DNA of 64,000 nucleotides from Thomasclavelia cocleata (GCF_900102365.1 NZ_FOIN01000008.1:1-64000), one strand, 5' to 3'. Positions 26,801-35,651 are shown, counted from the stretch's first letter. Notes: a model not told the origin generated them from the sequence alone. Numbers and translations are program-made.

Positions 26801-28693
26801 ATTATTACCATCTTTAATTTCTAAAATTGCATCTTTAATTCCAGAAGCATCATTTATAGACACAGCACTTAAATCAGTTACATCATCTGTTATTGGAATT
26901 GAAATAGTAATATTTGAATTTGTATATGTACCAAATTTATCAAAATAAACTCCATCTGTTTCTAAAACTGCATCCTTTACAGTTGGTTTATGATCATCAA
27001 TATAATTAATTTCCACATCCTTAGTAGTTGCATTTCCTAATGCATCTATTACTGCAATATGATATATCCCATTTTCTGTAACTGTTTTTCCAAATTCTGA
27101 TTCTTCGCCCTTTATATTTGTATAAATTGGTGTTTCACCTTCTTTATATATAGCAAAGCTCATATCTCCAACACCAGCATCACTTGCTTTTACCTTTATT
27201 GTAAAACCAACAGTTGCATTAGAGTATTTTTCATTTTCTTTATAATTATTAATTATTTCAATACCATTAATCTCAGGTACAACTTTATCTATATTATTTA
27301 TATTTAATTCTTTAGCTTCACTAATATTACCATTTGTATCTTTGGCAAAAAAATAATATAAGCCATTACTTTCAAACTCAAAAATATTATCTTCAACAAA
27401 TGTTAAATCATTAGGATCATCTACAATATTATCTTCTTCATACCAAGCATAAACCAATTTATCACCTTGTTTATCGCTAGCATTGACTGCTACCTTTGCA
27501 CTTTTACCATATTCCTTATTTTCTGAATTAGTAACAGATTCTAAATAATTTAAATTTATTTCACTAATAATTGGTCGTTCATTATCAATAATTAATTCGC
27601 TTTCATTATTTAAATGATCAACTACTTTTATTTTAAATTCTTTTCTAGGCACATCATTAAACACATTAACATCAGATATTATAGATTTATTTTCACCATT
27701 ATCATCAATATATGTCAATTCATAATGTCCAATACCACAACCATCATCACTTGCATTAATTGTTATCGTATTTCTGTCTTCAGAAAATGTAAAAGGATTA
27801 TCTTTATCAAATTGTGGTATTTCATTGTCAATTTTATCTATCACCAATTCTTCACTAATAGACATAACTCCACTTTTCTTATTTATTATTTTATAAATAT
27901 ATGTACCATTTTCTGTAATTGTAAAGGATTTTTCTTCTTCGTTAAAAAAATCAGGACTATCTTTTTTAACAAGTGAAAATGCATAATCTTCTGAGTTATC
28001 ACAATTTAATGTAATCCTAAATTCTTTAGCCCATACACTAGAATTTTCACTGTATGAATTACCAACTGGTTCAATATTACATGCTATTTCAGGAATACTT
28101 TGTTTAATCCCTGAAATATTAATATCAACACTAGAAGTATTATTAAATTTATCAAATATTTTTATAATATAGTTATCATTAGTCTCTAAATTAAAACTTA
28201 CTCTATTACTAGTAATATTACTTTCAATAATCCTCTTATCTAATGAATTTAAAACTTCATATTTACATGTGTCGTCACTAATATTAAATGATACATTAAC
28301 ATATTCATAATATCTTTTCTCTTCATTATATCTATCATATTTTATCTTTAAATTATCAAGCTTAGGAGAAATTGTATCCACCTCTAATTGGATCGGATCA
28401 TTATCTGCTATCTTGACAAATAAAATATAATCTTTACCCTTTTCAACATCAAATTCATTAGCTTCTTGATAATTGATTTCATCTTCACTATCTTTTAAAA
28501 CTAATGCATATTCAACATCTTTTATCTCTTCACCAATAGTTACAATTAACCTATTATCTTCAATACTTACTTTTGGTTCAATATCACCTATTTCTAAATC
28601 TGTTTCTTGTTTTATTACATTAATAAATCCTGTACTAAAAAATATATTTGTAACTACTAACATGATCACTAAAAATTTTTTTATATTTTTCAT
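23825..28693 (-). CDS. Giant Ig-like-repeat surface protein, 1622 aa
   Basis: A membrane-anchored extracellular protein. Signal peptide at residues 1-24, a membrane segment near 1587-1612 and a short basic tail (LKRNKVTEN); there is no sortase motif. In between stand some 12-15 beta-rich domains of about 90-110 residues, most closing with D-x-x-G-N (VTDQVGN, AIDKAGN, AIDNTGN, YVDKAGN, LDKAGN). This is the pattern of bacterial Ig-like adhesin stalks. It is very acidic and rich in Asn and Lys. It is the last gene of the Tad/kinase set and its ATG overlaps the previous stop (TAATG). Likely role: an adhesin, a stalk or a sensor for envelope state; this is inference. No catalytic domain was found. 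Confidence 0.8.
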   Translation of the reverse strand: MKNIKKFLVIMLVVTNIFFSTGFINVIKQETDLEIGDIEPKVSIEDNRLIVTIGEEIKDVEYALVLKDSEDEINYQEANEFDVEKGKDYILFVKIADNDPIQLEVDTISPKLDNLKIKYDRYNEEKRYYEYVNVSFNISDDTCKYEVLNSLDKRIIESNITSNRVSFNLETNDNYIIKIFDKFNNTSSVDINISGIKQSIPEIACNIEPVGNSYSENSSVWAKEFRITLNCDNSEDYAFSLVKKDSPDFFNEEEKSFTITENGTYIYKIINKKSGVMSISEELVIDKIDNEIPQFDKDNPFTFSEDRNTITINASDDGCGIGHYELTYIDDNGENKSIISDVNVFNDVPRKEFKIKVVDHLNNESELIIDNERPIISEINLNYLESVTNSENKEYGKSAKVAVNASDKQGDKLVYAWYEEDNIVDDPNDLTFVEDNIFEFESNGLYYFFAKDTNGNISEAKELNINNIDKVVPEINGIEIINNYKENEKYSNATVGFTIKVKASDAGVGDMSFAIYKEGETPIYTNIKGEESEFGKTVTENGIYHIAVIDALGNATTKDVEINYIDDHKPTVKDAVLETDGVYFDKFGTYTNSNITISIPITDDVTDLSAVSINDASGIKDAILEIKDGNNVISSVEGEKSKDEDIYTFEINKRDVFFTMSLSVTDQVGNIEEIEALEYLCGEEKLKLPILIESNEPKCELSVNENDIIKYDGKMWFTDDIDINYSVSDLIEKKGENVAGIKEICIEVNGKEYQKWAYFDEKVNEINEIISTIMLSRCHNANSGELVIKIKAIDKAGNSSESEPLTLYRDSRAPEIKDVRIETASNLLDKIVSFFAPDKFFGSNDEKINLKVELNDTYQCNSSSGINSDKTKLNIVVDGKKERIIKPMSVEDNIYTFEISDLEDKFFEVYIETEDNLGQKISLDEFGQKIVKANEEEFEKIILDIKNPVISDMEINGDTKTIDDKIWINKDVLVKWEISDIVEDKDCSGLSSISVKVNDIEIENQDFSQNKKDEVSVEFNTNILQSNDDGSIVIRIIAIDNTGNRDEKTHVIYRDLDRPELTVEYDNNTPDSVFNEFYKEDRILTLKIKEMNFDPSLINVMISKNGSFMNPNLQWQLVSGISGTINAVYQTKLMFNEDADYEIYVSGKDMLDFDLNNFYDKFVLDKTKPTLNVSYDNNNAKNNNYFNQSRTATITIDEHNFDSSRVKIIGSAIDGGTTKTFPANNGWTRNGDSNITVIKYNEDALYTFDIEYVDKAGNIMDNYNKEEFFIDKTVPELIISGVEAYSANAKKVMPVVSAKDTNYDANELSISLTGDHRGSIDIEGTKSPQSNGEVFAFNDMKYEKENDDVYTIHAMLNDKAGNKSEANIVYSVNRFGSTYMFSDSLSKMVNKQYNKKGQEVIFNELNVNQLVESFVKLSINGQIRELRKDIDYSVTETREKAWYNYTYKLKSSLFEKDGIYRIIITSKDAAGNINENIIEDKQASINFVIDKTAPAIAINNLKSNNIYDEAIKKVEISVEDNLMLDSTEVLLNDKKIEVQSIDENNLVCSVPEKNTVQNLKVIVLDKAGNKSVKEVNNFTVSSNIFVRWYLNKPLFIGSLAIICFVISIIVLMYLKRNKVTEN

Positions 28694-29082
28694 TACACTA
28701 CCTCCTTAATTATTTTATTAGTATGAATTACAATTATTTCATCTTCTAAAACAAAATTAATTTCTTCATTTATTGAATTATCTAAAACTGTTGTTTCATT
28801 TCCAGTTAAAATCATAGTATTTTCATTTATTGAATGATTATTAAAATCATCTGTTATTTCTTTGGTTTTATTTTTATCTTTTATAACTGTAAAATTATTT
28901 TTCTTATGAGTATTACTCTCTTTACTAATTTGTTTTATTTCATTTAAAGCAGTTTTACCTGTTAAAAAGTTATAGATCTTCTTTATATCATAATGAAAAA
29001 ATAAATATATTGTTATTAGAAATGAGATTGCTGCTAGAACAAAACAAATTATTGCAATGATTTGAAATGTAGATGCTTGCAT
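28693..29082 (-). CDS. Small membrane protein with a TTVL motif, 129 aa
   Basis: One N-terminal membrane helix (about residues 7-29), then a basic cytoplasmic segment with YNFLTGKTALNEIKQ. The tail is Thr/Asn rich and acidic and contains GNETTVLDN (residues 95-102). The TTVL core recurs three times in the FHA protein of the same operon, and the kinase activation loop has a similar TTYLGT. I infer a phospho-Thr docking tail that could recruit the FHA protein to the membrane. Both ends overlap the neighbours by one base (TAATG), so it is translationally coupled to the kinase and to the Ig-repeat protein. Not a named family to me. Confidence 0.7.
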   Translation of the reverse strand: MQASTFQIIAIICFVLAAISFLITIYLFFHYDIKKIYNFLTGKTALNEIKQISKESNTHKKNNFTVIKDKNKTKEITDDFNNHSINENTMILTGNETTVLDNSINEEINFVLEDEIIVIHTNKIIKEVV

Positions 29083-30785
29083 TAATCTACCTCCATTTCT
29101 TTAAATAAATATGCATTTTCAATTGCTTTATCAACTGCTTCTTTACGACTATTTACATAATCTTTCATGGCTGTAGTTTTAGTTGAAGAAGTTTTTATTG
29201 TTTCAACTTCTTTTTTTACATTATTAAACAAAGCAATTACTTGATCCTTTTTTATATCATCAGCTTTAAAATCATATCCATAATTTTCAAAAGAATTAAA
29301 TACTAACTTATATGTTTCTAATTTTACAATTTCACTTTCTTTTTTATCACTAACAATCTCAACAAGTTCCACTAAATCTTCAAAATACGATTTATATAAT
29401 CCTTTTACTGAAGCACCTTCATTTACTCTAGTTTGTAACTCCTTATAAAAAGTACCAATCTTTTTATAAATCAAAGCTGTATCATGATAATCATCGTCTT
29501 TAGAACTATTATTAACAGCATCATTAAACCAGGTAATTGAATTAATCATTTTAGTTATTTGGGTATTTTCAGGATCATTATCACCATATTCATAATAATA
29601 CCAATATAACCGCCCTATATCATAAGCCACTTGCCCATAATCACGAGATTTTTGAAGATCTGGTAAATATTGAACAACCTGTTCTTTAAATTCTATTGCT
29701 TCTTCAACACTAAAAATATTATTATCTTTATATGTTTCAATCAATTTTTCATAAGCTTCACTATTTTGTGGTAAAATACTTATTGCTTTAATACAATGAT
29801 TACGTTTATCTGTACCATTAGTAGCTTTTTCTGCTTGTAATAAATTATTGTTATAATCTGATTTATTTAGGCTGTTTTTAGCAAATATACTTCCTAAGCC
29901 AGCACTTAAAAATATCATTGTAGAAATACTAGCCATTATAAATTTATTTAGTTTTTTCTTTTGAGCTGTTTTAAAAGCATCATCCTCTTCTTCGTAATGT
30001 TCTAAGGCATATAATAATTCAGCACACGACTGATAGCGATCTTTTGGATTTAATTGAACACATTTTTCAATAATATTTTCTAACCCTCCTGATAATGAAG
30101 GATTCCAATATCTAATTGGATATATTTCATAAGGTGGTTCCATCGGATTTTTTCCAGTAATCAGATGATACAAAGTCATCCCTAAACAATATATATCAGT
30201 ACGAGCATCAGTTTGTCCTTTACCACCAAATTGTTCAGGAGCTGCATAACCCCTAGTTCCTAAATATGTAGTATCATTTAAGTTACTTTCTTTATATTCT
30301 CTAGCAATCCCAAAATCTATAACTTTAATATTTCCATCTGGCTTTAACATTACATTACTTGGCTTCATATCACGATAAATTATTGCTGGTGTTCTTGTAT
30401 GTAAATAATGAAGCACCTCTGTTAGCTGTTTTGCCCAATCAATAACTAAATCTTGACTTTGAGCACCCTGATTATTCACTACATACTCTAATGTTTCACC
30501 TTCAATATAATCCATTACAACATAAATTACTTTATCTTCTTCAATAATATCAACAATCCTTGGTAATGCTGGGTGATCTAGTTTTTTTATCATATTCGCT
30601 TCAGCAATAGCACTTTGAATAACAACTTCATTATTAGCATTTTTTGTATATTTCTGTAATTCCTTTACTGCCCATTGTTTATTTAAACGTTTATCCATCG
30701 CTAAATAAACAACTGACATCCCGCCTTGACCAATCTTTTTTAATATTTCATATTTATTATCTATAAAACTTCCTATTTTAGCCAA
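29082..30785 (-). CDS. Membrane Ser/Thr protein kinase (PrkC/PknB-like, without PASTA domains)
   Basis: 567 aa. Kinase domain at residues 12-270: glycine loop GQGGMSVVYLA near 19, AVKE holding the ATP lysine near 41, catalytic YRDMKPSN near 138, DFG near 159, activation loop NDTTYLGTRGYAAPEQ. YRD in place of HRD is known in clostridial kinases. A membrane helix spans about 283-303. The outer 260 residues are helical and TPR-like, not PASTA, so the ligand is probably not muropeptide. The gene is 2 nt from the phosphatase gene. Kinase, phosphatase and FHA reader together form a phosphorylation module for the Tad machine. Confidence 0.92.
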   Translation of the reverse strand: MAKIGSFIDNKYEILKKIGQGGMSVVYLAMDKRLNKQWAVKELQKYTKNANNEVVIQSAIAEANMIKKLDHPALPRIVDIIEEDKVIYVVMDYIEGETLEYVVNNQGAQSQDLVIDWAKQLTEVLHYLHTRTPAIIYRDMKPSNVMLKPDGNIKVIDFGIAREYKESNLNDTTYLGTRGYAAPEQFGGKGQTDARTDIYCLGMTLYHLITGKNPMEPPYEIYPIRYWNPSLSGGLENIIEKCVQLNPKDRYQSCAELLYALEHYEEEDDAFKTAQKKKLNKFIMASISTMIFLSAGLGSIFAKNSLNKSDYNNNLLQAEKATNGTDKRNHCIKAISILPQNSEAYEKLIETYKDNNIFSVEEAIEFKEQVVQYLPDLQKSRDYGQVAYDIGRLYWYYYEYGDNDPENTQITKMINSITWFNDAVNNSSKDDDYHDTALIYKKIGTFYKELQTRVNEGASVKGLYKSYFEDLVELVEIVSDKKESEIVKLETYKLVFNSFENYGYDFKADDIKKDQVIALFNNVKKEVETIKTSSTKTTAMKDYVNSRKEAVDKAIENAYLFKEMEVD

Positions 30786-30787
30786 AG

Positions 30788-31567
30788 TTATTCCTCCCTA
30801 TAACATTGAAGTAACAATGCTGTAATATTATCTGTTTCATTTCTTTTTTTATTTAATTCAACAAAATCAAATAATTTTTCTTTAATATATTTTTTAGTTA
30901 ATAAAAATGAACTATTAAATTGCTCAAATAACTCATCTTTACTAATCATATGTCTAAACCCATCTGAACAAATTAAATAAATATCACCAGGTTTAGTTTC
31001 ACCATAATAGAAAACGGGAATTACTGTTTTAGAAGCTCCTATACATTGTAACAAAGCATTTTTTCGTGGATCTTTATTTGCTTCTTCTTCACTAATAACA
31101 TTTTTTTTAACAACTTCATTAATCCATGTTTGATCCTCTGTTATTTGTGTTATTTCATTATTTATTTGATAAATTCTAGTATCTCCGACATGAAAAATAA
31201 AATATTGGTTATTTAAAATAATTATTCCTGTTGCTGTTGTTCCTAAGTTTATCCTATTTTGATAACCATATGACAAAATTCGCTGATTAAGCTCTTTTAA
31301 AACACTATTGATAACATTTTGTAAACTCTTCAAGGTAAACTGTTTATCTTTTAAAAATACTTGTAAATCATTATCAAACCAGTTAGAAAAAAATTTAATT
31401 ACTGTCGCACTAGCTATCTCACCACTAGATAAACCACCCATTCCATCACATACTAATGCTAAAATAATTCTTCCTTTTGTAGTATTAGCACATTTAATTA
31501 ATAAACTATCTTCATTTATTTGCTTTTCAATTCCTACATCACTATAATAATCATATATAAATTTCAT
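30788..31567 (-). CDS. PP2C-family protein phosphatase
   Basis: A 259-aa cytoplasmic Mn/Mg-dependent Ser/Thr phosphatase (PPM family, Stp/PrpC-like), expected to reverse the adjacent kinase. Metal-binding motifs: NEDSLL near residue 18, VCDGMGGLSSGE near 39, HVGDTRIYQI near 119, CSDGF near 194 and ETDNITALLL near the end. GGAGG precedes the ATG at 31567. An intergenic gap of 66 nt, large for this operon, holds the 18-bp motif seen at the Tad promoter, so the kinase/phosphatase part may have its own control point. Confidence 0.93.
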   Translation of the reverse strand: MKFIYDYYSDVGIEKQINEDSLLIKCANTTKGRIILALVCDGMGGLSSGEIASATVIKFFSNWFDNDLQVFLKDKQFTLKSLQNVINSVLKELNQRILSYGYQNRINLGTTATGIIILNNQYFIFHVGDTRIYQINNEITQITEDQTWINEVVKKNVISEEEANKDPRKNALLQCIGASKTVIPVFYYGETKPGDIYLICSDGFRHMISKDELFEQFNSSFLLTKKYIKEKLFDFVELNKKRNETDNITALLLQCYREE

Positions 31568-31596
31568 ATTCCCTCCAGGACTAATCGTAACTAAGC

Positions 31597-31614
31597 ATAT
31601 ACCACAAGTCCTAA
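31597..31614 (-). promoter_or_regulatory. 18-bp motif upstream of the phosphatase gene
   Basis: TTAGGACTTGTGGTATAT on the minus strand differs at one position from the plus-strand copy at 46027-46044 in the Tad control region. It is an operator, or part of a promoter (TGGTATAT resembles an extended -10). An AGGACT in the opposite orientation lies at 31577-31582. Confidence 0.5.
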
Positions 31615-31633
31615 TTTTAATTAAATAAAAATA

Positions 31634-32278
31634 CTATAAATCAAAATATCTTTTTATATCTCTTGCAAATACTGTACATATTACATATGAACTAATAAGA
31701 TTAATAATTGGCACAAACTTCCATAAAAATATACAATTATATTTACCTGCTTCATTATGATAAAATTCTAAATCATCATCTTCATAAATCGTACTTATTA
31801 GTTTTAACTGCAATGTTGTCATCATTTTTACACTCACGATACCAAATATAGGAACTGTTAATATTGCTATTAACATTATAATCCACAAACTACTTAAAGA
31901 ATTACCATTTTCATGTATGATTGTTCCTGATACAAAAACAACTGCTAAAATTATTAATACAAATACTAAAATTAATTTGAGATATTGTTTGATTACTTCT
32001 TTCATTGAAGCAATCCTTAAAAAATTGAAAAACTTTTGATAAATACTAAAGTCTATCTTAATATCACAAACAATTAATGTAACACCATAAGGTATAAAAG
32101 CAATCGTTATAATATTTAATATAAAAGCTATAATAAAACCAAGATAAGGAATTTTACTAAGCAAATAAATAATAAATATATTTAGTATTGTCATTAAAAA
32201 TAATTTAAAATATTCCAAAAAATGTGAAAAAATATAGCTAACCGCCTCCATAAAACCTGTTCTTACAAAATTATCCAT
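31634..32278 (-). CDS. Polytopic membrane protein, 214 aa
   Basis: About five hydrophobic segments, near residues 20-40, 42-70, 98-122, 128-150 and 188-208. Short loops and an acidic stretch (YEDDDLEFYHNE) lie before the last one. No motif lets me name it. It lies 12 nt after the FHA protein gene and 66 nt before the phosphatase gene, so it probably belongs to the same membrane complex. Confidence 0.7.
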   Translation of the reverse strand: MDNFVRTGFMEAVSYIFSHFLEYFKLFLMTILNIFIIYLLSKIPYLGFIIAFILNIITIAFIPYGVTLIVCDIKIDFSIYQKFFNFLRIASMKEVIKQYLKLILVFVLIILAVVFVSGTIIHENGNSLSSLWIIMLIAILTVPIFGIVSVKMMTTLQLKLISTIYEDDDLEFYHNEAGKYNCIFLWKFVPIINLISSYVICTVFARDIKRYFDL

Positions 32279-32290
32279 AACTATTTCTCC

Positions 32291-33646
32291 TTATATTTCA
32301 AATATAAAATCTTCATCAGCAATCTTTATTCTACTACCTGAAAATAATTCTAATTTATATCCAGGTCTAACTATAGTTCCATCTACTATCGTTTTATTAG
32401 TAGAATTTAAGTCTAAAATAAAATATTTGCCATTTTCATAATGAATTTCTGCGTGTTTTCTACTTACTGCTGTGTTGTCATTAATTACAAAATCATTAAA
32501 CTGCTCATCTTTACCAATATTAAAAATCATTTTGTTTATTTCCATTTTTTGATTATTTATCATCCTAGTAATTGTTGCATATTTGATATTTGCTTGATTA
32601 GCAGATAAAACTGTTGTTCCTTCAGACAATACTGTTGTTCCATCATTTTGTCCTAAAACTGTTGTACCTGCAAAATTCCCTGGTTCAATATTTCTTTCAT
32701 ATGGTAAATCTATATTTCTATTTGTTTTATCATTATTAATTTTTGCTTCTTTTCGTTTTGATAAAGTTGGTATAGAACTTTTTTTAGATTTATTTTTTGA
32801 GAAAGATTTTTCTTTCTTTTTTTTCTTTATACTATCTTTATCAACATTTATAGTTTTATTTCTTTTTAATGTGGGTATTCCATCAGTTCTTTTACTTTGA
32901 AAGGTTTCTACTTCCATATTTTTCTTAACCGCAATTGGTTTTTGTTCTTTTCTTGGTATTTCTTGATATATAGGAATACTTGGTTTTGGTAATATTTCTT
33001 GATATGCAGGAATAGTTACTTCTCTAGGTCTAATTTCTTTAATTGGTTGACTTAGCTTGATTTCTTTTGGTACTGGATTTGGTTTGTTGTAATAATTATT
33101 TTTTAAGCTTAATAATAATGATTTGATATCTTTTAATGAACAATTATAATTACTATTTAAAAAATTAAATATTTTTATTTGAAAATCTGTATCTGCTTCA
33201 TTTACATATTTAGCCATAACTAAAACATATTTTAGAAATTCATCGAAATTCATGATATCTTCTGTATTTTCTATTGGTAAACAAACTAAATATGCTTCAT
33301 CACTTTTTCTATCCACATATACATTATTGATGTTTAAAAGAAAATACTTTTCTTCAATCATGTATTCACCAGCAATTTCTAATGTATCTATAATACTAAT
33401 TAAAATATTGATTAATTGTTTTTTATCAACAGGATTATTCAATATTTCATCTAAAGAAATCAATCCTGAAACATCAAAACTATAATATCTATTTGTATCT
33501 ACTTGTTGAAATGAAATTGGTAAAATTCCTTTTATATGATTATTCTTTATCATCCCTTCACAAAAGAAATCAATACTATCATCAATATTAATTTCATATT
33601 CTAAAAAATTACAATTAACATTTAACTTATTTCTTGTATTAATCAT
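32291..33646 (-). CDS. FHA-domain protein with tandem TTVL motifs
   Basis: A 451-aa cytoplasmic phospho-Thr reader. Residues 1 to about 190 match the style of the DUF6382 region found ahead of FHA domains. A Pro/Lys-rich linker follows (about 195-320). Three GTTVL copies stand at 327-347. The FHA domain is at about 360-451, with NIGKDEQFNDFVIND, SRKHAEIHYENGKY and LNSTNKTIVDG, which contain the usual Arg/Ser/His/Asn binding residues (here K in place of the first Arg). The TTVL repeats are candidate kinase targets that could fold back on the FHA domain or bridge molecules. The WG-repeat gene lies 10 nt upstream. Confidence 0.85.
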   Translation of the reverse strand: MINTRNKLNVNCNFLEYEINIDDSIDFFCEGMIKNNHIKGILPISFQQVDTNRYYSFDVSGLISLDEILNNPVDKKQLINILISIIDTLEIAGEYMIEEKYFLLNINNVYVDRKSDEAYLVCLPIENTEDIMNFDEFLKYVLVMAKYVNEADTDFQIKIFNFLNSNYNCSLKDIKSLLLSLKNNYYNKPNPVPKEIKLSQPIKEIRPREVTIPAYQEILPKPSIPIYQEIPRKEQKPIAVKKNMEVETFQSKRTDGIPTLKRNKTINVDKDSIKKKKKEKSFSKNKSKKSSIPTLSKRKEAKINNDKTNRNIDLPYERNIEPGNFAGTTVLGQNDGTTVLSEGTTVLSANQANIKYATITRMINNQKMEINKMIFNIGKDEQFNDFVINDNTAVSRKHAEIHYENGKYFILDLNSTNKTIVDGTIVRPGYKLELFSGSRIKIADEDFIFEI

Positions 33647-33656
33647 CTAATCCCTC

Positions 33657-34964
33657 CTAGTCATAATTCATAAACGCATACAATTGGATACACTGCCAAA
33701 TTTCTCCATTTTTAATAATTAAAATGCCATTACTATTCATTGTTTTAACATCATCAAACATTGGTTCTAAAATAACATCATTATTTTGATCAATTACTCC
33801 CCAAACACCATTATCTTTATAACCTGCAACACCATTTGCAAAAGAACGAGCATCTTCATACTGATATTTAATTGCTAATTTCCCAGCAGTATCAATATAT
33901 CCCCATTTATCCCCTTTTTTCACTGCTGCATATTGATTTCCATTAAATGCTCTAACATCATCAAATTTTAATTTTCCAATTCTTTTACCATCAATACCAA
34001 TCAAATAATACTTTCCCTTTTCTTTTACAAAAATACTTTTTGTATTAGCACAAAAACCATTTTCATCTAATACTATTTCATCAAACTTAAACTTTGTAAT
34101 CTGCTTTAGTTCTTCATTAACCAAAGCCCACTTTTCACCTCTTTTAACAGCTGCTACACCATTGCAAAATGGTGTGGTATAATCATATTCCATCCTATAT
34201 TCATTAAAACTACGGTCTATCCAGCCATATTTATCGTTATAACAAGCAGGAGCATATCCACTTGTAAAATTACCTAAATAACTATATACATGATCCCCTA
34301 CTAGTTTTTTATAGCCACTTTCATCTATGTAATGCCACAAACTCCCATCAAAAACAGGAGTTACTCTTTCTTCATAACTAAAGCATCCTATCTCTTTATA
34401 AATACTGTCTACTATTATGCTGCCAGTATTATTCATCAAGCCCCAGGTTTCTCCTTTTCTAATTGGTAAATAACCACCACGCCATTGAGTTACATCTTCT
34501 ACATATGCCCCAACCACTTGATAAAATGATTTATATGATTCAAAAAGAGTATTTATTTTTTTGCTATTTATTACTCCTTTAGCATCTAAAATTGTTTTAT
34601 ATGCTTGTTGAAAATTTCCGTTTCTTTCATAATATTGAGCTAACTTTAAATATGCTGTTTCATTTTCTTCATTAGAATTTATAATATTTTTTAAAATTGA
34701 TTCAAACTGACTATTATTTCCTAATTTAAGATAAGAATCAGCAAGTTTTATTTTTACATCTATATTAGAGGGATTACTTTTTGAAGCTTCACCATAGTAT
34801 TCTATTGCATCAATATATATTTCTTTTTTATATGCTTTATCGCCAAGAGTTACATTTTCATTAAATGCTGTATCAATATTATCAAAGTTGTTTACAAAAC
34901 TGATTGTTCCAATTAAAGATATTCCAATTATTAAAATTGTAATATATCTCATATCCTTATTCAT
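33657..34964 (-). CDS. Membrane-anchored TPR and WG-repeat protein
   Basis: 435 aa: an N-terminal membrane segment (about residues 7-25), TPR-like helices (about 35-145, GDKAYKKEIYIDAIEYYGEA), then six or seven WG repeats (about 160-425) of the form KGETWGLMNNTGSIIV, DKYGWID, KGDKWGYIDTAGKLAI, NGVWGVIDQNNDVIL. WG repeats form beta structures in surface or sensor proteins; their ligand is unknown. Probably extracytoplasmic. It lies between the prepilin peptidase and the FHA gene, within 10 nt of each. Confidence 0.85.
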   Translation of the reverse strand: MNKDMRYITILIIGISLIGTISFVNNFDNIDTAFNENVTLGDKAYKKEIYIDAIEYYGEASKSNPSNIDVKIKLADSYLKLGNNSQFESILKNIINSNEENETAYLKLAQYYERNGNFQQAYKTILDAKGVINSKKINTLFESYKSFYQVVGAYVEDVTQWRGGYLPIRKGETWGLMNNTGSIIVDSIYKEIGCFSYEERVTPVFDGSLWHYIDESGYKKLVGDHVYSYLGNFTSGYAPACYNDKYGWIDRSFNEYRMEYDYTTPFCNGVAAVKRGEKWALVNEELKQITKFKFDEIVLDENGFCANTKSIFVKEKGKYYLIGIDGKRIGKLKFDDVRAFNGNQYAAVKKGDKWGYIDTAGKLAIKYQYEDARSFANGVAGYKDNGVWGVIDQNNDVILEPMFDDVKTMNSNGILIIKNGEIWQCIQLYAFMNYD

Positions 34965-34974
34965 GATTTTCCCC

Positions 34975-35640
34975 CTACATTAAGTTAATGATAAAATTTA
35001 CCAGCATTCCAATATAAATAAATGGTGCCATCGCAATAAAATCCTTAAGCTTAACCTTTCTTAGTATCAACATTACAATAGAATATACAAATGATGCTAA
35101 TAATGTATAAAAGATTACATTTAAAATATTTGCACTACCCACACATAATCCAATAATTGTAATTAATTTAACATCACCTGCTCCTATTCCCCCACGAGAA
35201 ACGAGCATGGAGATAAAGAAAATAATAAATGCTGCTCCTCCACCAATTAGAAATGATAAAGCAAATGCTTTTGCATTATCAATTTGTAAAAGTATTTGAT
35301 AGCAATCAAATAAAGCAACTACTATTAATAGAATAATACATAACATATTAGGAATAATTTGCTTTTTAACATCAATACAAACAGCAACAAATATAATCGT
35401 TATAACAATCAAATATTTATATAAACCGATAAAATCTAAGTCTAAATCCACAAACATACAATATCCAAATATCCCTAATAACAATATTTGAACAGCTAAC
35501 AAAATATTTTGTTTACTTATTTTAAAACAATCTTTAATATTAAAATTAAATTTATCCTTTAATTCATCATATTGGAGATAACTTGAAGAAAATATATATA
35601 AAAACAACATAACTAATATAAAAATTAACAATCTCATCAT
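34975..35640 (-). CDS. Prepilin peptidase (A24 family, CpaA/TadV type)
   Basis: A 221-aa polytopic aspartic protease that cleaves the leader peptides of the pilin and pseudopilins before export. The first active-site Asp is in AVCIDVKKQIIPN near residue 90 and the second in GGIGAGDVKLITIIGL near 152. It lacks the N-terminal methyltransferase domain, as Tad-type peptidases do. About six membrane segments. Substrates are encoded next door: the pseudopilin immediately upstream, and the Flp-like and TadE-like proteins. Confidence 0.92.
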   Translation of the reverse strand: MMRLLIFILVMLFLYIFSSSYLQYDELKDKFNFNIKDCFKISKQNILLAVQILLLGIFGYCMFVDLDLDFIGLYKYLIVITIIFVAVCIDVKKQIIPNMLCIILLIVVALFDCYQILLQIDNAKAFALSFLIGGGAAFIIFFISMLVSRGGIGAGDVKLITIIGLCVGSANILNVIFYTLLASFVYSIVMLILRKVKLKDFIAMAPFIYIGMLVNFIINLM

Positions 35641-35651
35641 TTTTATCCTAC

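Noticed and set aside
27614-27976. Plus-strand open frame of 120 codons in the Ig-repeat gene
   Set aside because: Antisense shadow in AT-rich coding DNA, Ile/Phe/Tyr-rich with no ribosome binding site.
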